A stretch of DNA of 64,000 bases, taken from Solibacteraceae bacterium. Its GTDB lineage: Bacteria; Acidobacteriota; Terriglobia; Bryobacterales; Bryobacteraceae. Shown here one piece after another: positions 37,201 to 44,551 of the stretch. The DNA is taken from the NCBI GenBank assembly GCA_021324015.1, contig JAJPJX010000050.1, forward strand, positions 103,715-167,714. Reading direction: 5' to 3'. Within the stretch, counting starts at the first letter, position 1. The number at the start of each line of letters is the position of its first letter. The notes below the pieces were generated by a model. The model saw only the letters and a program-made list of their open reading frames with translations. It ran no database searches and was not told the origin of the DNA. Both the position numbers and the translations under genes were made by a program.

Positions 37201-37542
37201 AATCCGGGTTGCTGGTTCTATGCTTCGCAGAACTCCGCCTGCCGCGCGCTGGCTCCGAGCGCCACCAATGCCTTCGCCCTACAGGCGCCCGGGCAGTACG
37301 GCAACGCGGGCCGCAACATTCTGCGCGGGCCGCATACCAACGTGTTCGACTTCGCGGTGCACCGGGACTTCCCCATTCGGGAGCAGGCCGGCGTCGAATT
37401 CCGCTGGGAAGTCTTCAACCTCACCAACACGGTGCAGTTCGGCAAGCCCAACGCGGACTTCAGCAGCGGGGCGGTGGGCTCGATCACCACGCTGGCGGCT
37501 GATCCCCGGGTTATGCAGTTCGCCTTAAGGCTGCACTTCTAG
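34246..37542 (+). CDS. TonB-dependent receptor, Oar-like (receptor 2)
   Basis: A 1,098-aa outer-membrane receptor of the same architecture as receptor 1. Signal peptide ~1-20 (ends VCASAQ); carboxypeptidase-regulatory-like domain ~25-110 (SLGGLITDPSQAVVSGVVVSARHKSTG); plug ~120-240; barrel to the C-terminal VMQFALRLHF. It is divergent from the PQQ dehydrogenase across 90 bp that contains two direct ACGGTTG heptamers 25 bp apart (34204 and 34229). It converges on the dimethylformamidase-like gene. The ligand is unknown; the neighbours suggest an oxidisable sugar or a polymer fragment. Confidence 0.9.
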   Translation: MTMRRAFPIFFCALVCASAQINTASLGGLITDPSQAVVSGVVVSARHKSTGVQRVTRTNDTGYYSFASLPVGDYEVTAEHPGFEKMIKRVTLETAEKARQDFTLNVGQVDTTVEVRSAAPQLSRDDATLGTVVDNNYVSKFPLMLRTWDDLLTLVPGVQASRYTEQSGATSAGRTGDFNVHGVRSLQNNFILDGVDNNTFSENVQELTTQAVRPSVDAIQEFKVITNPYSAEYGRSPGAAVIVTTKSGTNQVHGLLYEYLRNNVFDANDFFSNRSGLKKPQNQRNQFGGDLGGPLRKNRLFGFFDWESTRINTGVSRITTVPLPNERIGDFSAAAAAAAGVPDYPAIYDPASHQPFANNQIPASRLDGSMQKIMPLFPLPNLPGENNNFARNGALTDDADLFSGRMDWTPDARDTVFGRYSWATRARFIPGNFGGIADGTSTSAFGRQNLTNHGAAIGWTRVISPRLVNEFRLAFTRDNSYAQQDPFGLNHAADFVPGIPENPAVDGGVPLITFTGYNTYIGSPAFLPKFQITQQFEFSDTLSWNLGRHQLKFGADLHAPMRNIFLDVPGTRGTIGFDRIFTCQRNASNQCAAGTGLSYADALLGYVQNAQLSNVYFADQRLHMYAFFAQDDFKVTPRLTLNLGLRYDFATPLLEGRNHIANFDYATGQLFLAKPGSLQDRSTVQPNRLNFAPRVGLAYQIDSKTVLRTGYGIFYSMLDRNGSENQAALNPPFLVNNTPAVPSTAAQPVMLLAQGFAPNFLDPATLNYKVVHIRSVPVSDPFPYVQQWSFGFQRELPAGLFAEADYVGSKTTHINAIYDANSPLNGAAPYPNFGYLEFTNPLGNGSYQGLDLSLERRLNAGLAFRLSYTFSKNIDNVNEPLESLGSGGVQNIRNFAAWRGPADFDVPHRVVLSYVYELPFGKGKPLASHGVLSWIVGGFRTSGSYTFASGKPFTVSSGGAIGNSIDPAGAELAVPNVIGTPLILGNPGCWFYASQNSACRALAPSATNAFALQAPGQYGNAGRNILRGPHTNVFDFAVHRDFPIREQAGVEFRWEVFNLTNTVQFGKPNADFSSGAVGSITTLAADPRVMQFALRLHF

Positions 37543-37587
37543 CGGCCACCGCTCCGTCACCGTCGCGGCTCCGTAGCACCATACACC

Positions 37588-39924
37588 CTACCGCGCCGCG
37601 AACGCCTCCACGTTGCGCACGCGGAACGGTTCTCCGTTGGAAAACGTTCCGTCGAAACGGAGATACTTCACCTCCGCCGCTGCGAAGAAGTCGGTCTTGG
37701 TGCCGCGCCAGGGGCCGTGGCGGCGGTCCACCAGGGTGGTCCAGCGCTGCCCGTCCGGCGAGCCTTGGATCACGTAATGCGCGTAGGGCGCCGCCTTCAG
37801 GTGCCACCGTGGGTCGCGGTAATCGATGAACGCCGGCAGGTCGTAACGCAGCGCGGCCAGGCGCACAGGAGCGTTCCAGGCGATCACCGCGGAATCGCGC
37901 TGCGCGGCGGGCGCCAGGTTGGGCTCGCCGTCGAGCGGCCGCGCGTTGTCCAGCAGGTAGTGCAGCGTGCGCCGGTAGAGTTCGCGAAACAGCTTATTGC
38001 CGGGGTCACGGAGGATATTCGGGTAGTTCTCGCCGCACACCATCGCCAGGCGCTGATTCCTGTGCACCGCCAGCCCCACGCGGTGGAAGGGCGTGGGATC
38101 GTAGGCGTCCACCCCGAACTCCCGCTCATCTGGCGCGGCTTGCGCGGAGCGGATCAGGATGTCCCAGGCCTGCGGTTCATAGGGAATGTCCACTTCCCCG
38201 CCCCAGGGACCGGCCACTTCGTCGCCCAATTTGAGGTTCAGGCCGCGAGTGACGGGATGGGTGGTATTCGCGAGGACGGCCTTGCTGCCGGGTATCCAGT
38301 AGGCCACGCTGGTGTGGAACACGTTCAGGTAGTCGATGGCCTGTCCGGGCGTGGGATCGAGGATGGGCGCGTCCGGCGGCGCATCCTTGGGCAGCAGGAT
38401 GGGTGAGGCGAAGTTGCTCGCCTGATCGCTGAGGTGGATCCACACGTGCCCGCGCTGCCAGAGGTAGCGCGGCTCATCGAGCGAGGGCAGGTAGTCCACA
38501 ATCACCGCGAACGAATCGCCGCCGTGGATGAACACCGCGCCGCCGCGGCCCAGGTATTCATCGAACCGGCGAAAGCTCTCCCGCGTGGTGAACTCGCTGT
38601 GATTGCCGATGAGCACCAGGCGGTAATCTTCCAGCCGCACCCGGCCCCGCGCCACGTCGTATTGCGTGGCATAGTCGATGCCGAAGCCGTCCTGCGCCGA
38701 GAGTTCGTCCAGATACCTCAGGTGATAGATATCGTTGTAGCGCTCGTACAGGCTGTAGAAAAAGTTGTTCAGGCGGCGTTGGCGGCTGCTCATCACGGTG
38801 GGCGCGTAGCCCACGCTGCCGTCGTAACCGGTGCGCCAGCCGTGGTAGTCGTGGCCGCCGTTGGTGGAGTAGGCCCACCACATATCGGTAGGCGCTACGT
38901 ACAGGACCGGCGCCTGCGCGCGGCGCGGACGCACGAAGACGTTGGTGAGTTTCCGGTTCAGATCGTTGGCCGCGGGATCCACCGCCTCTCCGGCGGGCAC
39001 CACGATCAGGCGGTACAGGCTCGAGCGCCATTCGCCCACCTGCACCTCCACGTTCGTCACGGGCAGGCGGTACGTGAACGGCGCCCGAGCCACGGTGGCG
39101 CGGCGGATATCATCGATCAGGACCAGTTCCATTTTCTTTCCCGCGTCTTCCGGCCGTGGGACGACCGCCACCACCTGCCGCTCGCCTGGCTGCCAGCTTA
39201 TGTCGTAAGCGCTCAGAATCGGGAAGAAATTCGGCGGGAGATCCCGGCTGCGCGCCTGGTACCACTCGGCCCACCAGAGCCGCCGGTCCTTCGGGCGCCA
39301 GGCAAACAGGGTGATTTCGAACCGGGGATGTCCGGTGGTGGTCACCAGTTGCAGAGTGCCCGAGCGGGTGAAGCGCGAATAACCGCGCCGCGCATGCCGG
39401 GACATTTCGGCGCCTTCCAGGTGCGTGCCCACGGCCAGGTTGTTGTCGCGGGAATAGAACAGCGACCCCCAGTTGGTGAACTGGTTGTCCGGAATCTTGC
39501 CGTCGGGCAGGTGCAGCGGCTGGCCCTGGAGCGCGCCTGTGTCCAGGGTCATGGACTCGTTGTAGCTCTCCGGGAAGACCCATTCGAAGCGCACCTGCTC
39601 GCCGCGCAGTTCGGAATCGGGGGCATTCCGGATGCGGTAGAGGTCGATGCCCTCGCGGCGCTCATGGCGCATCTCGAAGCGGATGGGGATTCCCGGCACC
39701 GAGAGGCGCGCGAAATCCGGCTGGCCAGTGCGCTGCACCTCGAACTCGCGGCTGGCGATGGTCAACGAGAAGCCCGGCGCAAACGGGCTGAGCATGGGCT
39801 GCTCGTCGAGCGAAGCGGTCCCAAAAACCCGCTGCACGAAATTCTTCGGCGCTTGGGCCGGCGCCGGGACGGGCGCGAGCGCGAGCAGCGCGGCGAAACA
39901 GATACCACCGGGAAGGACGTCCAT
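37588..39924 (-). CDS. Secreted N,N-dimethylformamidase beta-subunit-like protein
   Basis: A protein of 778 aa from the ATG chosen here, which begins a signal peptide (MDVLPGGICFAALLALAPVPAPAQA); the frame is open 31 codons further upstream. The central ~270-650 region (APVLYVAPTDMWWAYSTNGGHDYHG, LVLIGNHSEFTTRESFRRFDEYLGRGGAVFIHGGDSF) matches the large-subunit domain of N,N-dimethylformamidase. That domain is widely found in secreted acidobacterial and planctomycete proteins and is not proof of formamidase activity. The last ~140 residues resemble an F5/8-type-C sandwich (PYAHYVIQGSPDGQRWTTLVDRR). The role is probably glycan binding or amide/ester cleavage. Confidence 0.7.
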   Translation of the reverse strand: MDVLPGGICFAALLALAPVPAPAQAPKNFVQRVFGTASLDEQPMLSPFAPGFSLTIASREFEVQRTGQPDFARLSVPGIPIRFEMRHERREGIDLYRIRNAPDSELRGEQVRFEWVFPESYNESMTLDTGALQGQPLHLPDGKIPDNQFTNWGSLFYSRDNNLAVGTHLEGAEMSRHARRGYSRFTRSGTLQLVTTTGHPRFEITLFAWRPKDRRLWWAEWYQARSRDLPPNFFPILSAYDISWQPGERQVVAVVPRPEDAGKKMELVLIDDIRRATVARAPFTYRLPVTNVEVQVGEWRSSLYRLIVVPAGEAVDPAANDLNRKLTNVFVRPRRAQAPVLYVAPTDMWWAYSTNGGHDYHGWRTGYDGSVGYAPTVMSSRQRRLNNFFYSLYERYNDIYHLRYLDELSAQDGFGIDYATQYDVARGRVRLEDYRLVLIGNHSEFTTRESFRRFDEYLGRGGAVFIHGGDSFAVIVDYLPSLDEPRYLWQRGHVWIHLSDQASNFASPILLPKDAPPDAPILDPTPGQAIDYLNVFHTSVAYWIPGSKAVLANTTHPVTRGLNLKLGDEVAGPWGGEVDIPYEPQAWDILIRSAQAAPDEREFGVDAYDPTPFHRVGLAVHRNQRLAMVCGENYPNILRDPGNKLFRELYRRTLHYLLDNARPLDGEPNLAPAAQRDSAVIAWNAPVRLAALRYDLPAFIDYRDPRWHLKAAPYAHYVIQGSPDGQRWTTLVDRRHGPWRGTKTDFFAAAEVKYLRFDGTFSNGEPFRVRNVEAFAAR

Positions 39925-40022
39925 GTTAGGGCATTGGGCCATCGTTGGCGGGTGTTTGTCAACCTGCCTGTCGCCATTGGCTGACACCGTCGCCCGCGCC
40001 TGCCGGCAGCCCGGCATCCTTT

Positions 40023-40403
40023 TTATGCCGGTGCTCCGGTCTGCAGAATCTGCCCGATCGCTTCCGCCGAACGCAGGATCTCGGTGGCTGCTCCCAGCGA
40101 TGCGTTGATCAGCCGGCTGTTCTGGATGCGGCTGTCGATGGATCTCTCGAGCGCGTCCAGCATGGCCAGCTTATCCGCGGGAATCGGCTGGAGCTGGTTT
40201 TCGGGCTGATTTTCGACGAGCGCCCGCAGCGTGTTGAGGTCATCCTGTTCGTTGCGCTCGAGCACCAGCATGGCGGTCGCCCGCGCGGCCACATCCGGGT
40301 TGCCCGAATCGGCGAGTTCCTGTAGCCGGGCGAGCCCCACGCCCGCGGCGTCAGAGGCTTTTTGAAGCAGGTTGATGCGTCCTTGCTTGCTGGAATCGGC
40401 CAT
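40023..40403 (-). CDS. Hypothetical 126-aa helical protein, third gene of the 40-42 kb operon
   Basis: I do not recognise this protein. It is 126 aa, almost fully alpha-helical by composition, with no signal peptide or membrane segment, so probably cytosolic, unlike its two operon partners. Hydrophobic heptads run through ARATAMLVLERNEQDDLNTLRALVE and MLDALERSIDSRIQNSRLINASLG, suggesting a coiled coil. It starts 15 nt after the lipoprotein gene, with a GGAG ten bases before the ATG. The end of the protein, ILRSAEAIGQILQTGAPA, is also helical. Confidence 0.7.
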   Translation of the reverse strand: MADSSKQGRINLLQKASDAAGVGLARLQELADSGNPDVAARATAMLVLERNEQDDLNTLRALVENQPENQLQPIPADKLAMLDALERSIDSRIQNSRLINASLGAATEILRSAEAIGQILQTGAPA

Positions 40404-40418
40404 GACGGCAGTCTCCTT

Positions 40419-41147
40419 TTACTGGCATTTTTTCGCGTCCGCTTTGTAATGGCTGTTCGCCGCTAGCTGCGTTTGGAGAGCGGTCTTCTCGGCCTCGGTC
40501 GCGTCCAGCCGCTGTTTTACGGCAGCCTGTTCGGCTGGATCGGCGGGCTTTTCCGCCTTCCAATCGTTGATGCTGTCGCTGTGAATGGCGATGCGGCGCT
40601 CCAGGTCCTTGCAGCCCTCCAGTTCATACGCGGTCTTGAAGGCGGTCCCGGATGCCACCAGGTCTTGAAGCTCCGTCCGCAGGCCGGTGGTCTTGGCGAC
40701 GGCCTGGAGCGCGTCGTCCAGGGCGTCGAGCTTCTTGGCGTCCAGGCTGACCTTCGCCAGGCTCGCCTGGTAGCGCTCCTGGGCGTTCAGTTCCTGCTCG
40801 AACCACGCGCGGGTGCGCTCGAATTCGGCCAGCGCGGTTTCCCGCAGCTTGTCGGGAACCTGCGAGGGGGCGAGACGCCCGTCGACCAGGTCCCCGGTCA
40901 GTACGCGCTGCTGGTGCAGGCGCTCGATCTTCAGGCTCTCGTACACGTCGCGCTCCGCCTCGGCCGCGAAACGCTGGCTCATGGTGTTGTACATCTTGCG
41001 CTCGGCGTCGATGCGGGCCTGCACTCCGGTCTTATAGTCGGCCAGCAGCGCATCCAGCGTCTTGGCGTACTCCCGGATCTGCTTGCTGTCGCACCCGGCC
41101 AGCAGGAGCGCGGCGGCGGTCATGGACGCGGCATAGGTTCGTCTCAT
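40419..41147 (-). CDS. Hypothetical lipoprotein with coiled coil, second gene of the 40-42 kb operon
   Basis: A 242-aa predicted lipoprotein. The signal peptide ends with the lipobox LAGC (Cys at 19), followed by D-S, which on the +2 rule would favour inner-membrane retention in enterics but is not a reliable guide here. The mature part is a long charged helical rod (IREYAKTLDALLADYKTG to TALQTQLAANSHYKADAKKCQ) with a coiled-coil pattern and two further cysteines, near 179 (EGCKDLE) and at the end (KKCQ). It lies 12 nt after the first gene and has AAGGAG before its ATG. No known function. Confidence 0.72.
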   Translation of the reverse strand: MRRTYAASMTAAALLLAGCDSKQIREYAKTLDALLADYKTGVQARIDAERKMYNTMSQRFAAEAERDVYESLKIERLHQQRVLTGDLVDGRLAPSQVPDKLRETALAEFERTRAWFEQELNAQERYQASLAKVSLDAKKLDALDDALQAVAKTTGLRTELQDLVASGTAFKTAYELEGCKDLERRIAIHSDSINDWKAEKPADPAEQAAVKQRLDATEAEKTALQTQLAANSHYKADAKKCQ

Positions 41148-41159
41148 CGTCCGGCTCCT

Positions 41160-42365
41160 TTACTTGAGTGCGATCGTGGGGATCAGACCGGCGGTGGCGG
41201 CGGCTTGCAGGAACTGCGCGATGGCCTCCGGTTTGACGCCACCCTTGTAGTACAAGGCGATCCGCTGGGCGCCGATCAGGAAAATACGCTCGTAGCCACG
41301 CGCCAGGATGGCGTCGCGGCGGATCGCAAAGCGCCGTTCCTCGATTGCGCTGCGCAACTGTGCCAGCCGCACAGGCGTCTCGGCGCGCGCGCAGAGGGCT
41401 GCGAAGTTTTCGAGCAGATACACGGCGGTCTTCAGCCTGGCCGGGTCCGTGGCGGCCTCCTGGCGGTAGCGGCTGAGAGTCGCCTCGATCCCTTCGGCAG
41501 CCGGAACAGACTCCGCGTTTCCCTGGGAATCTTCAAATCGCGCGGTGCACTGCCCGGCGGCGTCGCACGCGGAGCTGTGATCAATGGCCGTGAAAATATG
41601 CCGCAGATCGTCTTCGCCCGCCAGGCGCTTTTCTTCGATCTTGATCAGCGCCTTCAGGTGATCAATTTCCGCCTTGGCCAGGTCCACTTTCACCTGTTCG
41701 GCGGCGGAGCGAGTGGAGGCCGGCTTGGGGTGGGAGACGAAATCATCCAGAATCCCGCCGATATTAGCCAGCGACTCCTGGACCTGGCCCACCAGGCGCA
41801 GGTCGGTCTTGGTGATGGCGTCCGGCTTCCGCTCCTGGAGGAAATTCGCGAACTGGATCACCTCCTGCGCCTTGCCCACCTCCTCGAGCAGGTCCGCCGC
41901 TCCTTTGAGCCTGTCGGACGCGCTGTCCGCCGTCGTCTTAGCGGCGCCCGCCTGGGTCTTCAACTGTTCGATCTGCTTCTGCCAGGCCTCGGTCTCCCGC
42001 CTCGAAGGCAGAGCCTTTTTCCTGGCCAGATCCACAAACAGGTAGAGGGTTCCCCAGTCGCGCGCGGCTTCGAGCCTGGCGAGCGCCGCCCGCCGCGCGC
42101 TGGAAAAGATGCGGTCCGCGGCCAGCTTCGCCATGGCGTCCAGGTTGCTGAGTTGGGAATCGAAGATCTGGCCGGCGGCCACGCCGCCCGCGGCCTTCTC
42201 CAGGTTTTGGCCCAACGTGTCAAGGCGCGGATTGTAGAAATAGATGAGCGGATCGCCCGGAATCTTCGGTGGAGATGACGCTCCTGCGTCCGCCTGCGCT
42301 TGTAGCCTGGCAGCCCCGGCCAGCAGCGCCACCAGCGGGGCGAGCAGCATAACTGTCTTCTTCAT
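41160..42365 (-). CDS. Hypothetical exported protein, first gene of the 40-42 kb operon
   Basis: A 401-aa protein with a cleavable signal peptide (MKKTVMLLAPLVALLAGAARLQAQA). The mature protein is helical with several coiled-coil stretches (EAWQKQIEQLKTQAGAAKTTADSASDRLK, STRSAAEQVKVDLAKAEIDHLKALIKIEEKRL). It has one cysteine pair, C-x6-C, in the segment SSACDAAGQCTAR, possibly a disulfide loop in the periplasm. I cannot place it in a family. Transcription runs from here into the lipoprotein and the small helical gene; an AGGAG sequence precedes the ATG. The three together look like an envelope-associated complex of unknown purpose. Confidence 0.75.
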   Translation of the reverse strand: MKKTVMLLAPLVALLAGAARLQAQADAGASSPPKIPGDPLIYFYNPRLDTLGQNLEKAAGGVAAGQIFDSQLSNLDAMAKLAADRIFSSARRAALARLEAARDWGTLYLFVDLARKKALPSRRETEAWQKQIEQLKTQAGAAKTTADSASDRLKGAADLLEEVGKAQEVIQFANFLQERKPDAITKTDLRLVGQVQESLANIGGILDDFVSHPKPASTRSAAEQVKVDLAKAEIDHLKALIKIEEKRLAGEDDLRHIFTAIDHSSACDAAGQCTARFEDSQGNAESVPAAEGIEATLSRYRQEAATDPARLKTAVYLLENFAALCARAETPVRLAQLRSAIEERRFAIRRDAILARGYERIFLIGAQRIALYYKGGVKPEAIAQFLQAAATAGLIPTIALK

Positions 42366-42459
42366 GCGCTCTGTTACTCCTGGGGGAGAAGCGTAGCATG
42401 CGACAACAAGACCGTAAAGCCACCTTTTGGAAGATCATCCGGAGCATACTGAAGATGGT

Positions 42460-43275
42460 ATGTCAGACGAACAGAGCCGGGCGGATCTCGAACTCGACTC
42501 TTTTTACCGCTTGATTGCGCCTTATTATGACGCGGACTACGCCGATTACCTGAATGGGGCGGACATCAGATTCTACCAGCGCCTTGCCGAAGCCCAGGCT
42601 GGACCGGTACTTGAAATGGGCTGCGGCACCGGCCGCGTGCTGCTGCCGCTGGCCAGGGCCGGAGTGGAGATGCACGGCATGGATGCCTCCCTGGCTATGC
42701 TGGAGCAGCTTTACGACAAGCTGCGCGCCGAACCGGCGGAGGTCCGCAATCGGGTGGTCCTCACGCAGGGTGACATCCGTTCCACTTCCGCGGGCCGCCA
42801 ATTTCTCCTGATCTTCGCCGCAGGCAACGTGCTGCATTCCTTCTTGGAACGCCCCGACCAGCGCGCCTGGCTCGCTAACGTGCGGCGGCATCTGGAGGCG
42901 GGCGGCGCCTTCTGGTTCGACGTGTTCCAAATGGATTACCGGCGGCTCTTGAGTTCGCCGGACGAGTGGATTGTGGACACGGACCGGAAGGAAGCGGCCA
43001 GCGGACACCACGTGCGGCGGTTCTCTCGATGCCGGCATGAGCCGGAGTGGCAGCGTTTTCGCGTGGAGATGCGGTGGGTCACCGAAGATGCCGCCGGAAA
43101 GATCATCACCGAGAATTCTGCCAGCGTCATGCAGCGCTGGTTCACCCGCGGCGAATTAGAGAACTTGCTGGAATTGGAAGGCTTCCAGGTTACGGACTAC
43201 CTGGGCAGTTTTGCCGCCGACCCGTTCGGCAAGGGATCGACCGAGCAGATCATCCGGGCGGTCCCGCGTCAGTAA
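42460..43275 (+). CDS. Class I SAM-dependent methyltransferase
   Basis: A 271-aa cytosolic methyltransferase. The AdoMet-binding motif I is VLEMGCGTGRVLLPLA; the acidic residue after strand 2 lies in MHGMDASLAML; motif III/IV is VLTQGDIRS, then LLIFAAGNVLHSFLE. The C-terminal beta extension (MQRWFTRGELENLLELEGFQV) is typical of the Ubie/Methyltransf_25 group. The ATG at 42460 is chosen over an in-frame TTG 33 nt upstream. It is divergent from the three-gene unknown operon (94-bp spacer) and converges on the oxidoreductase. Its substrate is unknown. Confidence 0.85.
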   Translation: MSDEQSRADLELDSFYRLIAPYYDADYADYLNGADIRFYQRLAEAQAGPVLEMGCGTGRVLLPLARAGVEMHGMDASLAMLEQLYDKLRAEPAEVRNRVVLTQGDIRSTSAGRQFLLIFAAGNVLHSFLERPDQRAWLANVRRHLEAGGAFWFDVFQMDYRRLLSSPDEWIVDTDRKEAASGHHVRRFSRCRHEPEWQRFRVEMRWVTEDAAGKIITENSASVMQRWFTRGELENLLELEGFQVTDYLGSFAADPFGKGSTEQIIRAVPRQ

Positions 43276-43291
43276 GGTTTGCGCCGGCAGG

Positions 43292-44530
43292 CTACGCGGG
43301 GGCTTTGCCGTAATCCTTGATCTTCATCGGCACGCCGCCCTTGAGCGCGGATTGATGCGCGACGATGCCGGGGAGCGTGTAGGCAATCGCCTCCCAGACG
43401 TTCACCGCCGGGTGGCGGTCCTCGCGGATGGCGGTGATGAATTCGTTCGCCAGGAAGGTGTGCGAACCTCCGTGGCCGCTCTTCACGCGCATGGATTCCG
43501 GAAGCATCTCCATGTGGTTGGGCTGGTTGTAGGCCTCGATGTTGACCTTGCCCTCGGGATAGCCATTGGAGTCCAGAACGGTTTTGCCGTCCTTGCTGAT
43601 GCTGATGACGGTGTTCGGAGACTTTTCCGGGCGGGCCATGATGTAGGACATGCGGTCCCCGTAGAACTGGCCGCGCTCCGTCTCGCCGTCGGCGATGTGC
43701 CAGCATACGGCGATGCGCGCGCAATGCCCGCCGGAGGTCTTGAAGAAGCCCGTGGTGTTCCAGAAGGGATTCTTGTATTCGTTGGTCTGGAGGATTTCGT
43801 GATTGTCCCCCCAGCCTACGGCCTGCACCTCCACCAACCGCTCGCCGGTCACGGGAATCACGATGCCGGTGGAATGCGTGGGGTAGTGCATGGGCGGAAA
43901 GCCGTGGCGCCAGGTGGGAAAGCCGCGCTCGTCGTACATTAGCTCCAGCAGGCCCTCGTGGTGGTATTCGGCCTCCGAATACATGATGGTGCCGAACTTG
44001 CCTTCCTTGTTCCACTGGCGGCAGGTGATCACCTCCGGCCGGTAGTAGCTGGTTTCGGCCATCATGTATTTCATGCCGGTGCTCTTGACGGTTTCGAGCA
44101 GGCGCGCGAGTTCCTCTTCGGACATGCCGGCCGGCACGGCGCTGATCACGTGCTTGCCCGCCTTCATGGCTTCGATGTCCATCCATACGTGCAATGGCGC
44201 GGGGGTATAGACGCCCACGGCGTCGAGTTCCGGGTGCTTCAGGAACTCGCGGAAGGTTTTGTAGGTATTCGGGCAGCGGTAGACTTCCGAGAGCCGCTGC
44301 AAGCGGTCAGGCCGGATGTCGCAAACGGCGGACACCTTGCAGTTGGGGTGCAGGTGCCACTGAAAGCTGGAGCCGAAGCCTCCGCCCACAATCCCGATGT
44401 TCACCCGTTTGCCGGAGGTTTCCTGCGGCGGCGTTGCGGAAGCCGGGCGGGCGACTCCCGCCAGGCCCGCGGCCGCGCCCAATCCAAACAAGTCCCGCCG
44501 GGTCAGTTCTGTGTGGTTTTCTTTTTGCAT
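43292..44530 (-). CDS. Tat-exported Gfo/Idh/MocA-family oxidoreductase
   Basis: A 412-aa NAD(P)-dependent dehydrogenase of the glucose-fructose oxidoreductase/inositol dehydrogenase family. The N-terminus TRRDLFGLGAAAGLAG (residues ~10-25) is a twin-arginine signal, so the folded protein with cofactor is exported. A Rossmann fold follows (VNIGIVGGGFGSSFQ), with the family EKP-like region replaced by VISAVPAGMSEEE. The C-terminal substrate domain carries EGLLELMYDERG and HADGET-like segments. The TonB receptor 3 start lies upstream on the same strand but its gene ends 21 nt before this one begins, so they can be co-transcribed. Sugar substrate likely, identity unknown. Confidence 0.88.
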   Translation of the reverse strand: MQKENHTELTRRDLFGLGAAAGLAGVARPASATPPQETSGKRVNIGIVGGGFGSSFQWHLHPNCKVSAVCDIRPDRLQRLSEVYRCPNTYKTFREFLKHPELDAVGVYTPAPLHVWMDIEAMKAGKHVISAVPAGMSEEELARLLETVKSTGMKYMMAETSYYRPEVITCRQWNKEGKFGTIMYSEAEYHHEGLLELMYDERGFPTWRHGFPPMHYPTHSTGIVIPVTGERLVEVQAVGWGDNHEILQTNEYKNPFWNTTGFFKTSGGHCARIAVCWHIADGETERGQFYGDRMSYIMARPEKSPNTVISISKDGKTVLDSNGYPEGKVNIEAYNQPNHMEMLPESMRVKSGHGGSHTFLANEFITAIREDRHPAVNVWEAIAYTLPGIVAHQSALKGGVPMKIKDYGKAPA

Positions 44531-44551
44531 ACGCGTCAGGCCCTCCGGCCG

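Noticed and set aside
38434..39984. A 516-codon plus-strand frame opposite the dimethylformamidase-like gene
   Set aside because: Same explanation: a GC-driven antisense frame with no signal peptide or motif.
40023..42365. The three-gene unknown operon as a phage or toxin-antitoxin remnant
   Set aside because: No integrase, capsid, lysis or toxin-like sequence, and base composition and RBS quality match the surrounding chromosomal genes.
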